The position numbers and the translations under genes are program-made. The notes under the pieces were generated by a model. The model was not told where the DNA came from. It searched no databases and worked only from the letters and a program-made list of their open reading frames with translations. 64,000 nt of DNA from Naegleria lovaniensis (taxonomy: Eukaryota; Heterolobosea; Eutetramitea; Acrasida; Naegleriidae), in the NCBI RefSeq assembly GCF_003324165.1, contig NW_025407830.1:1-64000 (forward strand), in the 5' to 3' direction. Each line of letters starts with the position of its first letter. The stretch's first letter is position 1. This document shows positions 11,728 to 23,608 of the stretch, in pieces.

Positions 11728-12954
11728 TTAATAGAGCAACATCTTTTCTGGATCTTCAATGAGCTCCTTCACTCTCTTCAAGAATGTCACAGCTTCTCTT
11801 CCGTCAATGATTCTGTGATCATAGGTCAATGCCACATACATCATTGGTCTCACAACCACTTGGTCACCAATGGCAACTGGTCTATTCTTTGTGGCATGCA
11901 TGCCCAAAATTGCGGATTGTGGAGGATTGATAATTGGAGTACCCATTAAACTTCCAAAAACTCCACCGTTAGAAATTGTGAAAGTACCTCCCTTCATGTC
12001 ATCAATTTGAATTTGATTCTTTCTTGCCTTTTCACCCAAGTTTGCAATGTCTCTTTCGACTTGAGCAATGGATTTGCTTTCAACATTACGAACTACAGGC
12101 ACAACCAAACCAGTTGGAGTTGCAACAGCCACGCTAATGTCAACATAATCACGATAAACAATTTCACCATTGTCAATGATAGCATTCACTGCTGGAACTT
12201 CTTGAAGAGCAATAGAAGCAGCTTTACAGAATGCACCCATGAAACCCAACTTGAGTCCATCATGACGTTCTTGGAATTCATCTTGATTGGCCTTTCTGAG
12301 TTCCATAATCTTCTTCATGTCAATTTCATTGAATGTAGTCAACATGGCATAGGTGTTTTGAGCCTCCTTCAAACGTTCAGCAATCTTGGAACGAATACGA
12401 GTCATTTTCACTCTTCTTTCAGTTCTTGCAAAAGGTGTAGTTGATGCTGTTGCAGATGTTTGTTGTGGTTGAGCTGGTGTAGTGGAAGGAGTTGATGGAG
12501 TTGATGGAGTGGTAGTAGTAGCTTGTGTTTGTTTTGGTTCTTCCTTCTTCACTTGTTGTTGTTGTGGTTCAGTCTTGGCTGGGGTAGCTACGGCTGTTGC
12601 CGATGGCTTGCCCTCGGTATCCAAGATGGCAATTTCCTTTCCAACTTCAACAGTATCCTTCGCATTGGCCATGATGGATTTTAAAACACCAGCTTCTGGA
12701 GCACGAATTTCCACAACGACCTTATCGGTATCAATTTTGCAAATGATTTCATCTTCGGCACAGGCTTCACCAGGTTTTTTCACCCATTCGTTAATTTCTC
12801 CAGAGCTGATAGAGTCTCCCATAGGTGGTACCTTGATGGTAATATCCTTGAGAAGGAAAGGAGAAGAGTGGAGGAAACGAACTTGTTGTTGTTGGTGATG
12901 ACGTCCAAGAGTGGAAGCGAGGATGCGTGAAGATTTGAGGATTGATCTTTTCAT
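11728..12954 (-). CDS. DLST: Dihydrolipoyllysine succinyltransferase (E2 of 2-oxoglutarate dehydrogenase)
   Basis: 408 residues, single exon. It transfers the succinyl group from lipoate to CoA in the mitochondrial 2-oxoglutarate dehydrogenase complex of the TCA cycle. A basic, hydroxyl-rich mitochondrial presequence (about 1-33) precedes the lipoyl domain, with the lipoylated Lys in the DTDKVV motif (Lys78). A Pro/Thr/Gln linker (about 110-170) leads straight into the catalytic domain. There is no E3-binding domain, as in eukaryotic DLST and unlike pyruvate dehydrogenase E2. The catalytic motif [12 protein letters not shown] lies near residue 380 and the C-terminus is the family-typical EDPEKMLLY. 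It converges with the SAM-domain gene, whose stop is 134 bases away. Confidence 0.96.
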   Translation of the reverse strand: MKRSILKSSRILASTLGRHHQQQQVRFLHSSPFLLKDITIKVPPMGDSISSGEINEWVKKPGEACAEDEIICKIDTDKVVVEIRAPEAGVLKSIMANAKDTVEVGKEIAILDTEGKPSATAVATPAKTEPQQQQVKKEEPKQTQATTTTPSTPSTPSTTPAQPQQTSATASTTPFARTERRVKMTRIRSKIAERLKEAQNTYAMLTTFNEIDMKKIMELRKANQDEFQERHDGLKLGFMGAFCKAASIALQEVPAVNAIIDNGEIVYRDYVDISVAVATPTGLVVPVVRNVESKSIAQVERDIANLGEKARKNQIQIDDMKGGTFTISNGGVFGSLMGTPIINPPQSAILGMHATKNRPVAIGDQVVVRPMMYVALTYDHRIIDGREAVTFLKRVKELIEDPEKMLLY

Positions 12955-13190
12955 TTTTTTTAAAAAAATTTGGTTTCATTCTTATGGTCAAAGTGTCGGC
13001 TTTAAAAATCCCCGAATCACACATTCTCGCGTTAGGTGAGGGATCATAAGAATTGATTGGATAAATTTATGACCAACATATATTATTAATGTAATTGGAA
13101 TTGATGAACAAAGGCAACGGTAAAATGGATCAGGATATCAATTCATTTTTCAAAAAACATATTTGTACTACTAAAAAAATATTGTTCATC

Positions 13191-14324
13191 ATGGGCTCAG
13201 CTTCATCCGTTGCAGAACATTGCTTAATTGTTTTGACTCACTTTGGGGAAACCATTAAGGTTCAGCCAGGAAATTCCAACAAGTGCATTGTATCATACAC
13301 ACAGCTACCATCCTCTCATCCAACAGATTATTTATTCAATGATGTATTCTATGAAACAAGATTCGAGGCTTTACGAAAGGATTATCATTCACCTGAATTG
13401 CTCAATTCCATGCAAAGCATGTACAACATGTCCACTTCAGACTCTAATGAAGCAACCACCACCACTCCACAACAAATTCCACCCACAACACCATCATTCA
13501 TTGGTGGTGGTGCAACTAGTGGTGGCGGAGGAAGTGGTATCGGATCCTCTCCCTCCTTCAATAGTGGCTCTGGTGGAACCTCGTTCAGTGGCTCACATGC
13601 GGGAACTGGTGGTTTCTCATCCTCTACAGCCTCTCCCTTACTCGGAGATGTACAATTTGACCCATCACTACTCGATGATCGGGATGATCGAACCATATCA
13701 TTTGATGCACTCAAGACCAATTACTCCGAGTTTAGAAACTCGAAAATACTTCAGCATGTATTCTCTTCGGTGGATCGAGCGGATGAGCATCAAATGCACA
13801 TCAATGAATTCATGAACAGCTATCCAAGTTTTCAAACGAATGAGCAGAGAGCAGAATTCTTTCTCAAGCTGTTATTAAGGAAGACACGGAAAATCACGAG
13901 TTTTAACGAAAGCGGTTGCAACACGAATACAAAGAAAAAAAACCCTTTGGAATTTTCCATCCAAGATTTGGCTGATATTTTAGCTTTGGGAAAGGAAAAA
14001 CCAAGAAAGATTCAAAACGAAACTGAACGAATGCACTTTATTAAGCTCGCATCTTTCATGCTGTATCAGAGCCTTTCCTCAAGTCAACAACCAAAATCTG
14101 AAAAGGAAACCAATTTTTGTAAGCAAGTCGAAGAACTTCTATCCTCGCTAAGTGAAGCAAAAACCGTTACGACTCAAGCATCAAAAAAATCAGAAGAATC
14201 TCAAAGTATTCTCATTGACTCAATAGGAAAATACAAATTCAATTCAAAGCAGTTTGCTCTTGTGTTGAATGCTTTCGAGACCAAAACAAGAGGAGGTGAT
14301 GACGAATGTTTATTGAAGTGTTGA
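13191..14324 (+). CDS. Probable N-myristoylated protein with degenerate EF-hand-like segment
   Basis: Not recognised by family. The frame is open from 13095, but the Met at 13191 begins MGSASSVAEH, a good N-myristoylation signal, so I chose this start (377 residues). A Thr/Pro and Gly/Ser-rich linker (about residues 85-150) separates two folded-looking parts. Near residues 185-205 the stretch VDRADEHQMHINEFM resembles an EF-hand loop with several ligand positions replaced, so calcium binding is doubtful. The remaining C-terminal half is helical and charged. The likely site is the inner face of a membrane (inference). It is divergent from DLST, with about 240 bases between. Confidence 0.65.
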   Translation: MGSASSVAEHCLIVLTHFGETIKVQPGNSNKCIVSYTQLPSSHPTDYLFNDVFYETRFEALRKDYHSPELLNSMQSMYNMSTSDSNEATTTTPQQIPPTTPSFIGGGATSGGGGSGIGSSPSFNSGSGGTSFSGSHAGTGGFSSSTASPLLGDVQFDPSLLDDRDDRTISFDALKTNYSEFRNSKILQHVFSSVDRADEHQMHINEFMNSYPSFQTNEQRAEFFLKLLLRKTRKITSFNESGCNTNTKKKNPLEFSIQDLADILALGKEKPRKIQNETERMHFIKLASFMLYQSLSSSQQPKSEKETNFCKQVEELLSSLSEAKTVTTQASKKSEESQSILIDSIGKYKFNSKQFALVLNAFETKTRGGDDECLLKC

Positions 14325-14625
14325 GCCAAATCGGATTCAAAAGCAACAATACATTAAAAAAAATCTCCTCATCTTGCTTGTTGTTGTTCCATTTCAAACA
14401 AACACAACTTCGAATAACGTGCACCTTTGCAACAGTTATTAATAATCCGGGTGTTTTTACCGTGTCTACACATACAAACCTTTCTCGGGCCAACACCACC
14501 ATCCCAACCCTATTTACTTTTTGTAAATAATAGTATTATACAATCAACAAGAAGTGTGCTGCTCCAACTCTTCCTCGCTCAACCCTCACATCAACCACAT
14601 CAGATCCTTTTAGCCACCCACAATC

Positions 14626-17600
14626 ATGTCCGGAATTGGATCCTGGTTTGGATTTTCTTCAAAGCTAACCGATCCTATCAAGAAGCGAATATTCAAGTTT
14701 GTTATCAAACGATTGCTCGGAAGGTTTATAGAGGAACCCGATCTTTCTCAGCTCGACGTTCAATTACCTGGCTCCTCACAACAACAGCAACAACATAGAA
14801 AAGCTTCTCAATTTGCCTCATCATCAAATCAACAACAACAACAACATAACTCTTTTGATTTTGAATTAAAGAATGTACAGCTCAAAGTGAAAGAAATTAA
14901 CGAAAACATTTTAATGCACAACAGCAAAAATCCCACAAAACAAGACGGAATACCCTTCAAATTGACGAGTGGATATATTGAGAAAATATGTGTCAAGATA
15001 CCTTCTCTGCTCGATATTTTCAAAGAGTCCATGATATTGGAATTGAATGGTCTTGAAGTTCAATTACAATTTAAAGGAATGAATGAAGATGCTAGTGGAA
15101 TTGGAAATGCAGCAAACTCATTCCTTTTTCATTCCACAACGTATTTTGATCCAAATGTACTGGCGAGTAGTATCCTTGTTGGTGACGTGACAAAATCTGA
15201 TATAGCTTCCGAGTTCAATGATTTGGAAGATTTTGATCAACAAACAGATGCCTCATCGTCAACCATCGTCACACCAACAACAGAGGAAGAAGATAATTAT
15301 GGCTTTACCGAAGGACATACTATAATTTCTCAAGCAGTGGAGAGAGTAATATCACAACTTAAGGCCTATGTCACAAACGTTACAGTTAGACTTGAATTTC
15401 CAAAACCAAAGCCAATGAATCCTCTCCAACAACAACAACAACAAGAATACTCACAACGAAAGGAAGGAAAACTGAAAAATGTACTATTATTACACTTTCC
15501 ACGATTAGAATATTTGGACGAAACACCAAAAACAGAGGCGTTTGGTCCTTCCTCTTTTATTTACTCATTCATTTTCAAAGGAATTTTCCTACAAGTTTTT
15601 GAAGAGTTTCATCAAAGTACCAGGCGAAAAAACAAAAACTCTGAGAATATGAACGAATCTGGTATAGATAATGTACAATACGAAGATGAAATGAGATCAT
15701 CAACAGAAAATTCTTTCACAAATAACTACATTGTAAATAGCCAACCATCCAATACTCTAGATGATGCCAATACAATTTTCTATGGAGAAACAGAAAATAA
15801 TAGAATCAAAATTGTTATCAAACCATCAAATGCGGCAGCAGTGCAATCGTCTTCCAAAGGTGCTTACTCTCCATCATTAATGCCAACACCTAGTGACACT
15901 ACATCACGGTTAGACGTTGAGTTTGCAATTTCATCAATTCATGCAGTAATATCTCCTGGTCAAATGGGACTTCTTCTTGAAATTTTGGAGGTTCTCAATA
16001 GTTCCAGTGTCAATATTGGTGGATTGGATTCATTCAGTATAAGCACTCCCTCCGAGAAAAGCCAACAACACCAAGAAGATCCTACCACTGTCTTCACTCC
16101 TCAACACCAAGACAGTATCAGTAAGATGGAGGCAGATTTTATGGTACAAAGCACAGACGCTCCAATTACTAAGAAAATGACCGAGAGCATGGCTCAGCAT
16201 TTAATGAACCAGCATGTTGAGGCCCATGAATCAGAAATGGAGAATTTAGAATTTCAAGAATTTGATAACGACGACGAAAACGACGAGCAACCCATAGAAG
16301 CAGGCGCTTTTGTAGAATTTTCAACAGAGGATGAAGACTCTGAAACAGAGGAGCTTCCCTCAGCAACCTCTCCTGTCAAGAAAAAGAGCAGTCCACTGCA
16401 TAAAACTCCCAGCAAAAACAATGCCAATAACGGCACTAACAAGTTTTTGAATGTGCCAACATTCAAGGTCACTAAGCCTGAGCTGCCACCTCCTTTTATG
16501 GGATCCAATGTTCCTTCCATCAGTTGTAACATCTCAATAACTCTCAAAGCTGCAACATTTAACATATTGTATCAGGAAGCAAATTTAGGAAGCATGTGGA
16601 GAAACTTTTTCAAGACATCTGACAAAAGTGGTCCTGTCATACCTGGAATTGGCCATTTATCACTTAAACTTTCCAATGGACTGTCTTGCACTCTGTCATT
16701 TTTGAGCGGAAGTAGCAACACGAACGATACTTTCTCTACACTTGATTATGGCAACAAACAAAAGCACGACACTACTCTAACATTGGCAATAGGTGACGTC
16801 CAGGCTTCAGAAAGGCTTTGCTATGATATTCTAGGTAGCAGCTACAAGTATTCCGAGTTGAAGATTTTAGAGTTTTTGAAAAAGCCCAAAAACACCACAA
16901 CAGACGAAATTGAACCTCAAATTAATTATGGATATCATTTTATGAAGAGAGACAATTGTCTGAAACACACTTTAATGATCAAAAATCCATTGCAAATCAC
17001 CTTAGACCCTGGTTTTATTCAACGTCTAGGCCAAGTTTCACAGAAATTGGTGTCCAAAATAAGCATGTTTTCCAAAGCCATGGCAGCCAAGCAGGCAAGG
17101 AACCATTCAGAATTCGATTTTGAAAAGGCCTTCTTGGAAAATCTTGAAGAAGAGTCTCATATTACAATACCTCACAAGACAGCTTTCGAGATTACCACTT
17201 CTGCCATCATGTTCGACATTGTGCTTCCAAAAGTGTTAACAAATGAGTTGCAGACAAAGCATCAGTACAAGGACGACAAGGTTCGTCTTGAATGTCAAGA
17301 AATCAAAATTAAGGCTTACTTTAATGAGCACGGAAAATTATACTACACCAATAACAATGAGAATGAGATTGATTTGAATACTAATGAGCGAGTGCAAAGT
17401 GACAAAACAGAAAGAATACTGCCCATCAGCTTTGGAGAAACCAACCTATTTCTCTTGAAGAATAAGGATGTTTATGATATCATCAAATTAAGGCCAATGG
17501 ACATTTTGCTAACTTTGAAACAGACTGCCGTTGAAGATCAAAGTTCGCACCGATACTCAGAAAATAGAATGTATTACAGCAGTGTACCTTACAGTCCAGC

Positions 17601-20600
17601 TAAATATCAAGACAATTCGTATGATGAAGAATATTTCGAACATTCCTCTCTGGACTCTTCAACCGAAGACCTTGGTGATGAGACTGCACTTGAAGATCCA
17701 ATTCCAAGTGACAAACAATTTTCAGAGAAGGACGAACATGAAGATGTTGAATTTTCTGTGGATGCTATTGAGGATACCATTCTTGGTGGAAAAGTTTTGA
17801 AACAAGCCAATATTTCTCTACTAGTTGATATTTCCGAAAATAAGGGTGGTAAAGAAGGTGGTGATTGTGTTATTGAGCTCACAAAGGACCAACTCGATCG
17901 TCTTGGCTCATTTTTTTCCTCATTGTCACAAGCTCTTTCCACCATACTTGGACAGAGGAAAGATGATCAACAACCGCCTAAAGAAAGCCAAAAACTCTCG
18001 CGAGACAATCCCTCAAGTGCTAGTCCTTCATTTGCAATGAAGTTCTCCATTCATGATCTTGTGATAAGACTTGCGGATCCTACCGAAAATCGAAATTTGA
18101 CCCTTAACTTGAAAAAGCTGAACGCGCTAATAGTAGTCTTCTCAGACTGGATCTCGAACAATGAACCGTGTACCTTGATCAAAACATTCATTTCGAATGA
18201 GTACATCCACTTGTACGATGTTCATAATAATCAACGAACCAATATCATTAGACGTGACGACAAGATTGTTAAGAGTTTTAGATCGACCAAATATTGTTCC
18301 AGTATTTCTGTCATTACCGAAATTTCCACAAGCGGTATATCAAGTCGAGCAAAATTATATTTTTGTGGACTGTATTTGAGCTCTCTTCTCACAACAAGCC
18401 CTGAGAATGATTGGAAAAATTTCTTGAGAGCGTTTTTTGCCAGCAACGAAGAGAAATCAGATCTGGCTCTTTCACTTTCGTTGAGTGTAGTCGTGCATGA
18501 TTGTATTGTGGACTACAAGCCACCAACACCGTCCACTGCTCGAGCAATTTTGGTTATGGATAAGGTTGGATTCAAGACAGCGATCAGTCTTCCTTCTTCG
18601 AGTCGTGATACGACATTTTTCCTCAATATCGAAGGTGTTTCTCTACTGTTGAGCAATAATTTTACTGTAGACGTTTTAGATTACATTCAAGAAGAGGTTA
18701 GCAACAAGCGTCTTCCAAGAAGTGAGTTTGGATTCATCAACGATCTCAAATATTTACGATTTGCACAAATTGCCAGCTTGAACTCCTTACAAATTAAGCT
18801 GGTTAAAAAGCCAACAAACACAGAGACATTTATGGGTCAAAGCGTGCTCGTATGCACTCCAGAGAACAATAAGAGTGTTTTCAAATCAAAGATCGTAACT
18901 AGTATTATTATGACAGAGAAGGAAAGAGAAATTCAAAGACAAAAAGAACCTCTCACCAAAGTTGAAATCTCCAAGGGAACTCTAATGATTGAACTTTGCA
19001 ATGACTCACTCAAGACACTAATAGAAGTTGTCAAAGAGATTTCCAAACAATTTCCAAAAAGCTCACAACCTGAATCAGAACCTGAAATGATACAATCTTC
19101 AGACACTACACCAAGACAACATGTACTGTATCCTAGCTTGGAATCTGGAAAGGATACTCTTCCCACGATCAATTATGCTTCCTCTACAACCAATACTAGC
19201 ATCCGAGAAGATGCCATTGTCATTTCCCACACTGGAAATATACTTGAAGGAATTGATGATCACCAATTTGCACCTCGAAAGTCAACAGCCGTAACAGAAG
19301 GTCTACCTGTCAGAAAACAATCTAATCCAAGTGCCATGATTAGCAGTAGCAATATTGGTCCAAAAGATGCAACCAAAACAGAATACAGAGCCACAAGTAT
19401 CAAACAAACAGAGTCTGGAACTATTCAGAGCTACATTTCATCCTTGTCTTCATGGGTCAATTTTGGTTATTTGACTGGTGAAGATGCCGCACAGAAGAAT
19501 CAACAGCCTCCAAATCCTACCATTCAACCAGGATCATCCGCTTCTTACACACCAAGCAACAGAAGACAAGACGATGATGAACCTCTTGTGACAAGCGTTT
19601 ACAATACTGGGTCAGGAAGTACTCTCATAAAGCCATCAGATTCCATGAAAGGAACCTTACTCAGCTCGTTCATTCACGGAGACTATTTTCCAAAAGTCAC
19701 TCAGGAAGATGTTAAAAAGAGTACTATTCTACCAAATGATTATCCAACTCCATCGTTTGAATTAGTTCTGAAGGAGGTTAACATTATTTGTAATTTGTAT
19801 GGTGGCAATGATTGGGAGGAGAAACAGCCTGCAAGAAAAGGTCTTTCAGAAAGTCAGACCTCTGACACATCAAGTTATTTGTTTGGGGAAGATATAATCA
19901 CTAGCACAAGAGACTCGTGTAAATTAGTTCAATTTGTGTTTAGTGACATTTATTTACAATTAGATACGTTCCCAAAGAACCCCATGTCCAGTTACGTTTC
20001 GAGATTGAACTTATCTATCACAGACTTGGAAATTATTGACAAGCTTAAAATGTCAAATCGAAACAAGATGCTAAAATACTGGGAAACTATTCAAAATCCA
20101 AGAGAGACTGGAAGTGGCATGTTTGATTTAGTCTATGAAGTGATCCGACAACAACCTGTAGTCACAGGTATGAACGAGACTGAAGTGAGAATTGATATTG
20201 ACATACTTCCTATTAGGCTTAATTTGCACCAGACCACCGTAGAATTTCTAGTCGACTTTTTCTCAAAGGGTACTTCTAGTGATAGTAGCGATAACACGAG
20301 TGTTAACAGTACTACCTCATCCTCCTCTGAGGTCAACACCACCGTTGAAACATCGCCAAGATCATCCCCAACCTATTTCCAACATTTTCATGTTAGTCCA
20401 ATCAACCTTAAAATTGACTATCAGCCAGTACGAGTCAATCTTGATACTGTAAAGGAAAGTGGAATTACTTCATATCGTTCCATTATGCAAATGGTGAATT
20501 TGGTACCAATAACAGGGTCTGAAGTCTGCATTAAATCCATTCAACTCAACGGAGTCAGCGGCATTGAAGAGATCATTTCCAGATCGACCAACTTAATTCT

Positions 20601-21195
20601 TGGATCCATTAACACGAGTGACGTTTTCCGAATGTTATTAGGTATAATGCCACTGAAATCTGTGTACAGTATTGGAACAGGTATGGCCGACTTGATAGTT
20701 TTACCAGTTCAATCGTATCAAACGGATGGTCAAATTTTGCGTGGCCTTCGACGAGGCGTCGTATCCTTTGTGACGAACTTGTCTGTTGGAACAGTGCAAC
20801 TCAGTGCTAATGCAGCAAGTGGAGTGAATTATGTGGTGTCCTCTGCTGACGAATATGTGAAAACAAGTACTGGCCTCAGAAATGTTAATTATGATTATTT
20901 GGATGATGATGCTCCTCCTCAACCAACCTCAACCTCTAGACTAGAAGAGGATCTTCCTAACAATATTAACGACGCTATTCAAAAAGCATACAAGGATCTG
21001 TCAACAGGATTTGAAAATGCAAAACTTGCTGTCATTGCAATTCCAAGAACCGGAAATATGTGGTCATTGCCACATGTAGTGTTGTCGCCTCTTGCAGGAA
21101 TGACAGGAGCTGTTGCCAATCTCTTAATGGGCATTCGTAGTGAGCTGGATCGATCATATCGTAAAGAGAGCGAAGACCTATTTAAGCGACAGTAG
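14626..21195 (+). CDS. ATG2: Autophagy-related lipid-transfer protein ATG2
   Basis: 2189 residues in one exon. ATG2 is a rod-like bridge that moves phospholipids from the ER to the growing autophagosome, with ATG9 and a WIPI/ATG18 partner. The N-terminus is a chorein-type lipid-entry domain (IKKRIFKFVIKRLLGRFIEE, then LSQLDVQLPGS, about residues 18-50). The C-terminal ATG2 domain begins near 1912 (YFQHFHVSPINLKIDY) and carries the conserved LPVQSYQTDGQILRGLRRG block and the GMTGAVANLLMG end. The middle is long and polar, with poly-Gln and acidic runs, longer than the roughly 1,600-1,900 residues usual in fungi and animals. Conserved ends and the lack of any interruption argue that the gene is functional. 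Confidence 0.9.
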   Translation: MSGIGSWFGFSSKLTDPIKKRIFKFVIKRLLGRFIEEPDLSQLDVQLPGSSQQQQQHRKASQFASSSNQQQQQHNSFDFELKNVQLKVKEINENILMHNSKNPTKQDGIPFKLTSGYIEKICVKIPSLLDIFKESMILELNGLEVQLQFKGMNEDASGIGNAANSFLFHSTTYFDPNVLASSILVGDVTKSDIASEFNDLEDFDQQTDASSSTIVTPTTEEEDNYGFTEGHTIISQAVERVISQLKAYVTNVTVRLEFPKPKPMNPLQQQQQQEYSQRKEGKLKNVLLLHFPRLEYLDETPKTEAFGPSSFIYSFIFKGIFLQVFEEFHQSTRRKNKNSENMNESGIDNVQYEDEMRSSTENSFTNNYIVNSQPSNTLDDANTIFYGETENNRIKIVIKPSNAAAVQSSSKGAYSPSLMPTPSDTTSRLDVEFAISSIHAVISPGQMGLLLEILEVLNSSSVNIGGLDSFSISTPSEKSQQHQEDPTTVFTPQHQDSISKMEADFMVQSTDAPITKKMTESMAQHLMNQHVEAHESEMENLEFQEFDNDDENDEQPIEAGAFVEFSTEDEDSETEELPSATSPVKKKSSPLHKTPSKNNANNGTNKFLNVPTFKVTKPELPPPFMGSNVPSISCNISITLKAATFNILYQEANLGSMWRNFFKTSDKSGPVIPGIGHLSLKLSNGLSCTLSFLSGSSNTNDTFSTLDYGNKQKHDTTLTLAIGDVQASERLCYDILGSSYKYSELKILEFLKKPKNTTTDEIEPQINYGYHFMKRDNCLKHTLMIKNPLQITLDPGFIQRLGQVSQKLVSKISMFSKAMAAKQARNHSEFDFEKAFLENLEEESHITIPHKTAFEITTSAIMFDIVLPKVLTNELQTKHQYKDDKVRLECQEIKIKAYFNEHGKLYYTNNNENEIDLNTNERVQSDKTERILPISFGETNLFLLKNKDVYDIIKLRPMDILLTLKQTAVEDQSSHRYSENRMYYSSVPYSPAKYQDNSYDEEYFEHSSLDSSTEDLGDETALEDPIPSDKQFSEKDEHEDVEFSVDAIEDTILGGKVLKQANISLLVDISENKGGKEGGDCVIELTKDQLDRLGSFFSSLSQALSTILGQRKDDQQPPKESQKLSRDNPSSASPSFAMKFSIHDLVIRLADPTENRNLTLNLKKLNALIVVFSDWISNNEPCTLIKTFISNEYIHLYDVHNNQRTNIIRRDDKIVKSFRSTKYCSSISVITEISTSGISSRAKLYFCGLYLSSLLTTSPENDWKNFLRAFFASNEEKSDLALSLSLSVVVHDCIVDYKPPTPSTARAILVMDKVGFKTAISLPSSSRDTTFFLNIEGVSLLLSNNFTVDVLDYIQEEVSNKRLPRSEFGFINDLKYLRFAQIASLNSLQIKLVKKPTNTETFMGQSVLVCTPENNKSVFKSKIVTSIIMTEKEREIQRQKEPLTKVEISKGTLMIELCNDSLKTLIEVVKEISKQFPKSSQPESEPEMIQSSDTTPRQHVLYPSLESGKDTLPTINYASSTTNTSIREDAIVISHTGNILEGIDDHQFAPRKSTAVTEGLPVRKQSNPSAMISSSNIGPKDATKTEYRATSIKQTESGTIQSYISSLSSWVNFGYLTGEDAAQKNQQPPNPTIQPGSSASYTPSNRRQDDDEPLVTSVYNTGSGSTLIKPSDSMKGTLLSSFIHGDYFPKVTQEDVKKSTILPNDYPTPSFELVLKEVNIICNLYGGNDWEEKQPARKGLSESQTSDTSSYLFGEDIITSTRDSCKLVQFVFSDIYLQLDTFPKNPMSSYVSRLNLSITDLEIIDKLKMSNRNKMLKYWETIQNPRETGSGMFDLVYEVIRQQPVVTGMNETEVRIDIDILPIRLNLHQTTVEFLVDFFSKGTSSDSSDNTSVNSTTSSSSEVNTTVETSPRSSPTYFQHFHVSPINLKIDYQPVRVNLDTVKESGITSYRSIMQMVNLVPITGSEVCIKSIQLNGVSGIEEIISRSTNLILGSINTSDVFRMLLGIMPLKSVYSIGTGMADLIVLPVQSYQTDGQILRGLRRGVVSFVTNLSVGTVQLSANAASGVNYVVSSADEYVKTSTGLRNVNYDYLDDDAPPQPTSTSRLEEDLPNNINDAIQKAYKDLSTGFENAKLAVIAIPRTGNMWSLPHVVLSPLAGMTGAVANLLMGIRSELDRSYRKESEDLFKRQ

Positions 21196-21291
21196 TAGCA
21201 GGAGATGCATACTAGCAGAATAGAGATGACTGCTTAACTTTCCAATCTTGGAGATACAATCCGTCATGCTACCAGCACGTATTCTAGAATC

Positions 21292-23551
21292 TTGAGATGT
21301 CATTTATCTCTCGAATTTATAAAGAATATTTCCAACATGAACTCGATGGCCAACTCTGTCGGACTTCACTTTCATCCAACTTCAAACAAATACAACAACG
21401 TCATGTCCACAGTTCAACTGACCTTTTTTCTACTTGAGGCGTTTTTGTTTGCATTCTTTGCTTGCGAAATCTTTGCATCGCCAACAACAACAACGTTAAA
21501 CGACATAATCCCAACGACCACACAACAAACAGGACCCTCCTCTGTGTTTACACCTCTCAATTGTCCCCTGTTGCATCGAACTCGACAAATTGCTTCCTCT
21601 AATCATTCACTCCCTCTCTTCAATTATACTCAAGACATGCTTGACAATTGGCAGGCATATCATTGCGACGGAGTGCTGAACACACAATTCAATCCATGGG
21701 CCATCCAAGGCGTCAAAACCTTTGATTACACCTATACCATTGTCGATATCGATCTTGCCTCCCAAAACTCTCTCTCCTATTGTCAACACGTTCTCAATTC
21801 TTCCAATTCATTACTCAATCAAACACTTGAAACGTTTATACATTTCAATAACGCCACACTCATGAAACTCGTATTCATTCCTTATTTGGAATCGCTCTTG
21901 ACCGAACAACAACGAAATTATTCAGTGCCTCGAACATTCTATTCGAAAGGATTTACCAACAAGATTTATCTTTCATCACAATCACAACAACAACAAGACA
22001 TGGATTTAACTCTTTTAGTGAATGTATTTAATTTCTTTTTGTTTTGTTATCAATCCAATCCTTATTTTGAAACTTTTCACACTCAAACGCTTCCAAGAAT
22101 CGCTTCTTTAAGTGAATATCCTCGAATTCAAACTTTGGACGTGTTATTTGGAAAAACCATACTTGACAAGTTTGGAAAAATCGAATTGACGTTTTATAAT
22201 AGAACTCAATTAGCATTTTGTTCAGACAACAATGATCAACCATTTTCATTATCCTATGACCATTGTAAGGGAATTTACGTTTCGACGTGGATTCCTCTAA
22301 GCAAACATTTATCTCTCAAAATTATTGAAGTGTTGCTGTTTTCGGTTCAACTCATTATCGTAATTGTTGCGATTGGAATTCCAATTCTTGTCAAGACGTT
22401 CAAAAAATTTAAAGAACAATTAAGAATTACCAATTCAGTGTGGATCATTCACAAAGGAAAGCTAGGTCGAAATTCTTTAAAAGAACAATCCAATCCTTCT
22501 CCATCGCCCTCCATTCAATTAACAATTTCAGAAACTCCGACAAGTCCTTCAACTCCTTCTACAACGCAACAATCGAAACAAACACATCAAGTGAACACTC
22601 GAGAAGCGATTTGGGCAACCATGAAAGAAATTTCAATCGATTACATTCGAATTTTCTTTGATTCCAAATTGATGGCAATGGGTTGTTGTCACTTGTCAAG
22701 TGGGTGCTTAATTCTAAATGCCTTACTATTTTGTGTGACTCAAAGCGAATACGGGACAAGTGTTCATATGAACGTAGCTGCTTTATTAGCTGCCGTATCA
22801 TCACTTTGTTCAGGATTAATTCCATTATCAGGAAGTTTTATGGAATTATTATTATCATTACGAAATCAACATGCAACCATTTCCGTTCATGCCTTGTAAG
22901 TAATAACTTCCAACTTTTTTTCAACTTTTAATTTAACACATGTTCCCTTCATTTATGTTTACAATTTCACTTCACACAACAATAACCAAAATTGGAAAAT
23001 TATGAATTAGAATTGTCGTATTTATTCTTGTCATTTTGAACGCTGGATTCATCATGGCATGTTTAATTACAGCATTTAGTGCTTACGTCGTGAGTCAATA
23101 CATTCGAGTGAGTTCCCTTCCCGCCGTATTACTCACACTCATTATTTCATGGGCTGTGATTTTGACTCAATCTCTCAAAATTTATTTCATGTTGAAAAAG
23201 AATCGAAACTTTAACTTTTTTAAATTTAAGGTAAGTTCCAAGTTCTTTTTTTTTACAATTTTACACAATTTTATACTTGATCAATTCCTTAAACAGTTTG
23301 TTCGATTTTTAATGTATTTAATGATTGGAATTGTCTATTTCTTGTATGAAGTCATTACAGAATTAGCTTTTCTGAGTGGTGGAAATACTTATTGGGATAC
23401 ATTATTTACACGACTCTTTAAACATCGTATTGCAGGATATATTCTATCTCTCATGATTTGGGGATTTGTTTATGTGTTATTTTCTGTTGAATCGTTTAAG
23501 GAATGTTATGGAATTTCATTGGATAAAAAGAAACGATGGAAATGTTGTTGA
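21292..23551 (+). CDS. Multi-pass membrane protein of unknown function
   Basis: Three exons: 21292-22895, 23011-23230, 23297-23551. Both introns start GTAAGT, end in TAG or CAG, and phases agree (2 then 0). The first Met may be 21337 instead. A signal-anchor segment (VQLTFFLLEAFLFAFFACEI) is followed by a Cys- and Asn-glycosylation-rich lumenal or extracellular domain of about 280 residues (NSSNSLLNQT, CDGVLNTQFNPWAI). Next come a TM (IIEVLLFSVQLIIVIVAIGI), a cytoplasmic Ser/Pro loop, then about five more hydrophobic segments across exons 1-3. The layout suggests a receptor-like or lineage-specific surface protein. I do not recognise the family. Confidence 0.75.
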
Positions 23552-23608
23552 GATACACGTTTTGAAAAAATTCAGAGTGAATGATAAAATGTAATTGTAG
23601 AGGAAAGG

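Noticed and set aside
12007-12898. Plus-strand frames opposite DLST
   Set aside because: Shadows of a well-recognised gene on the minus strand.
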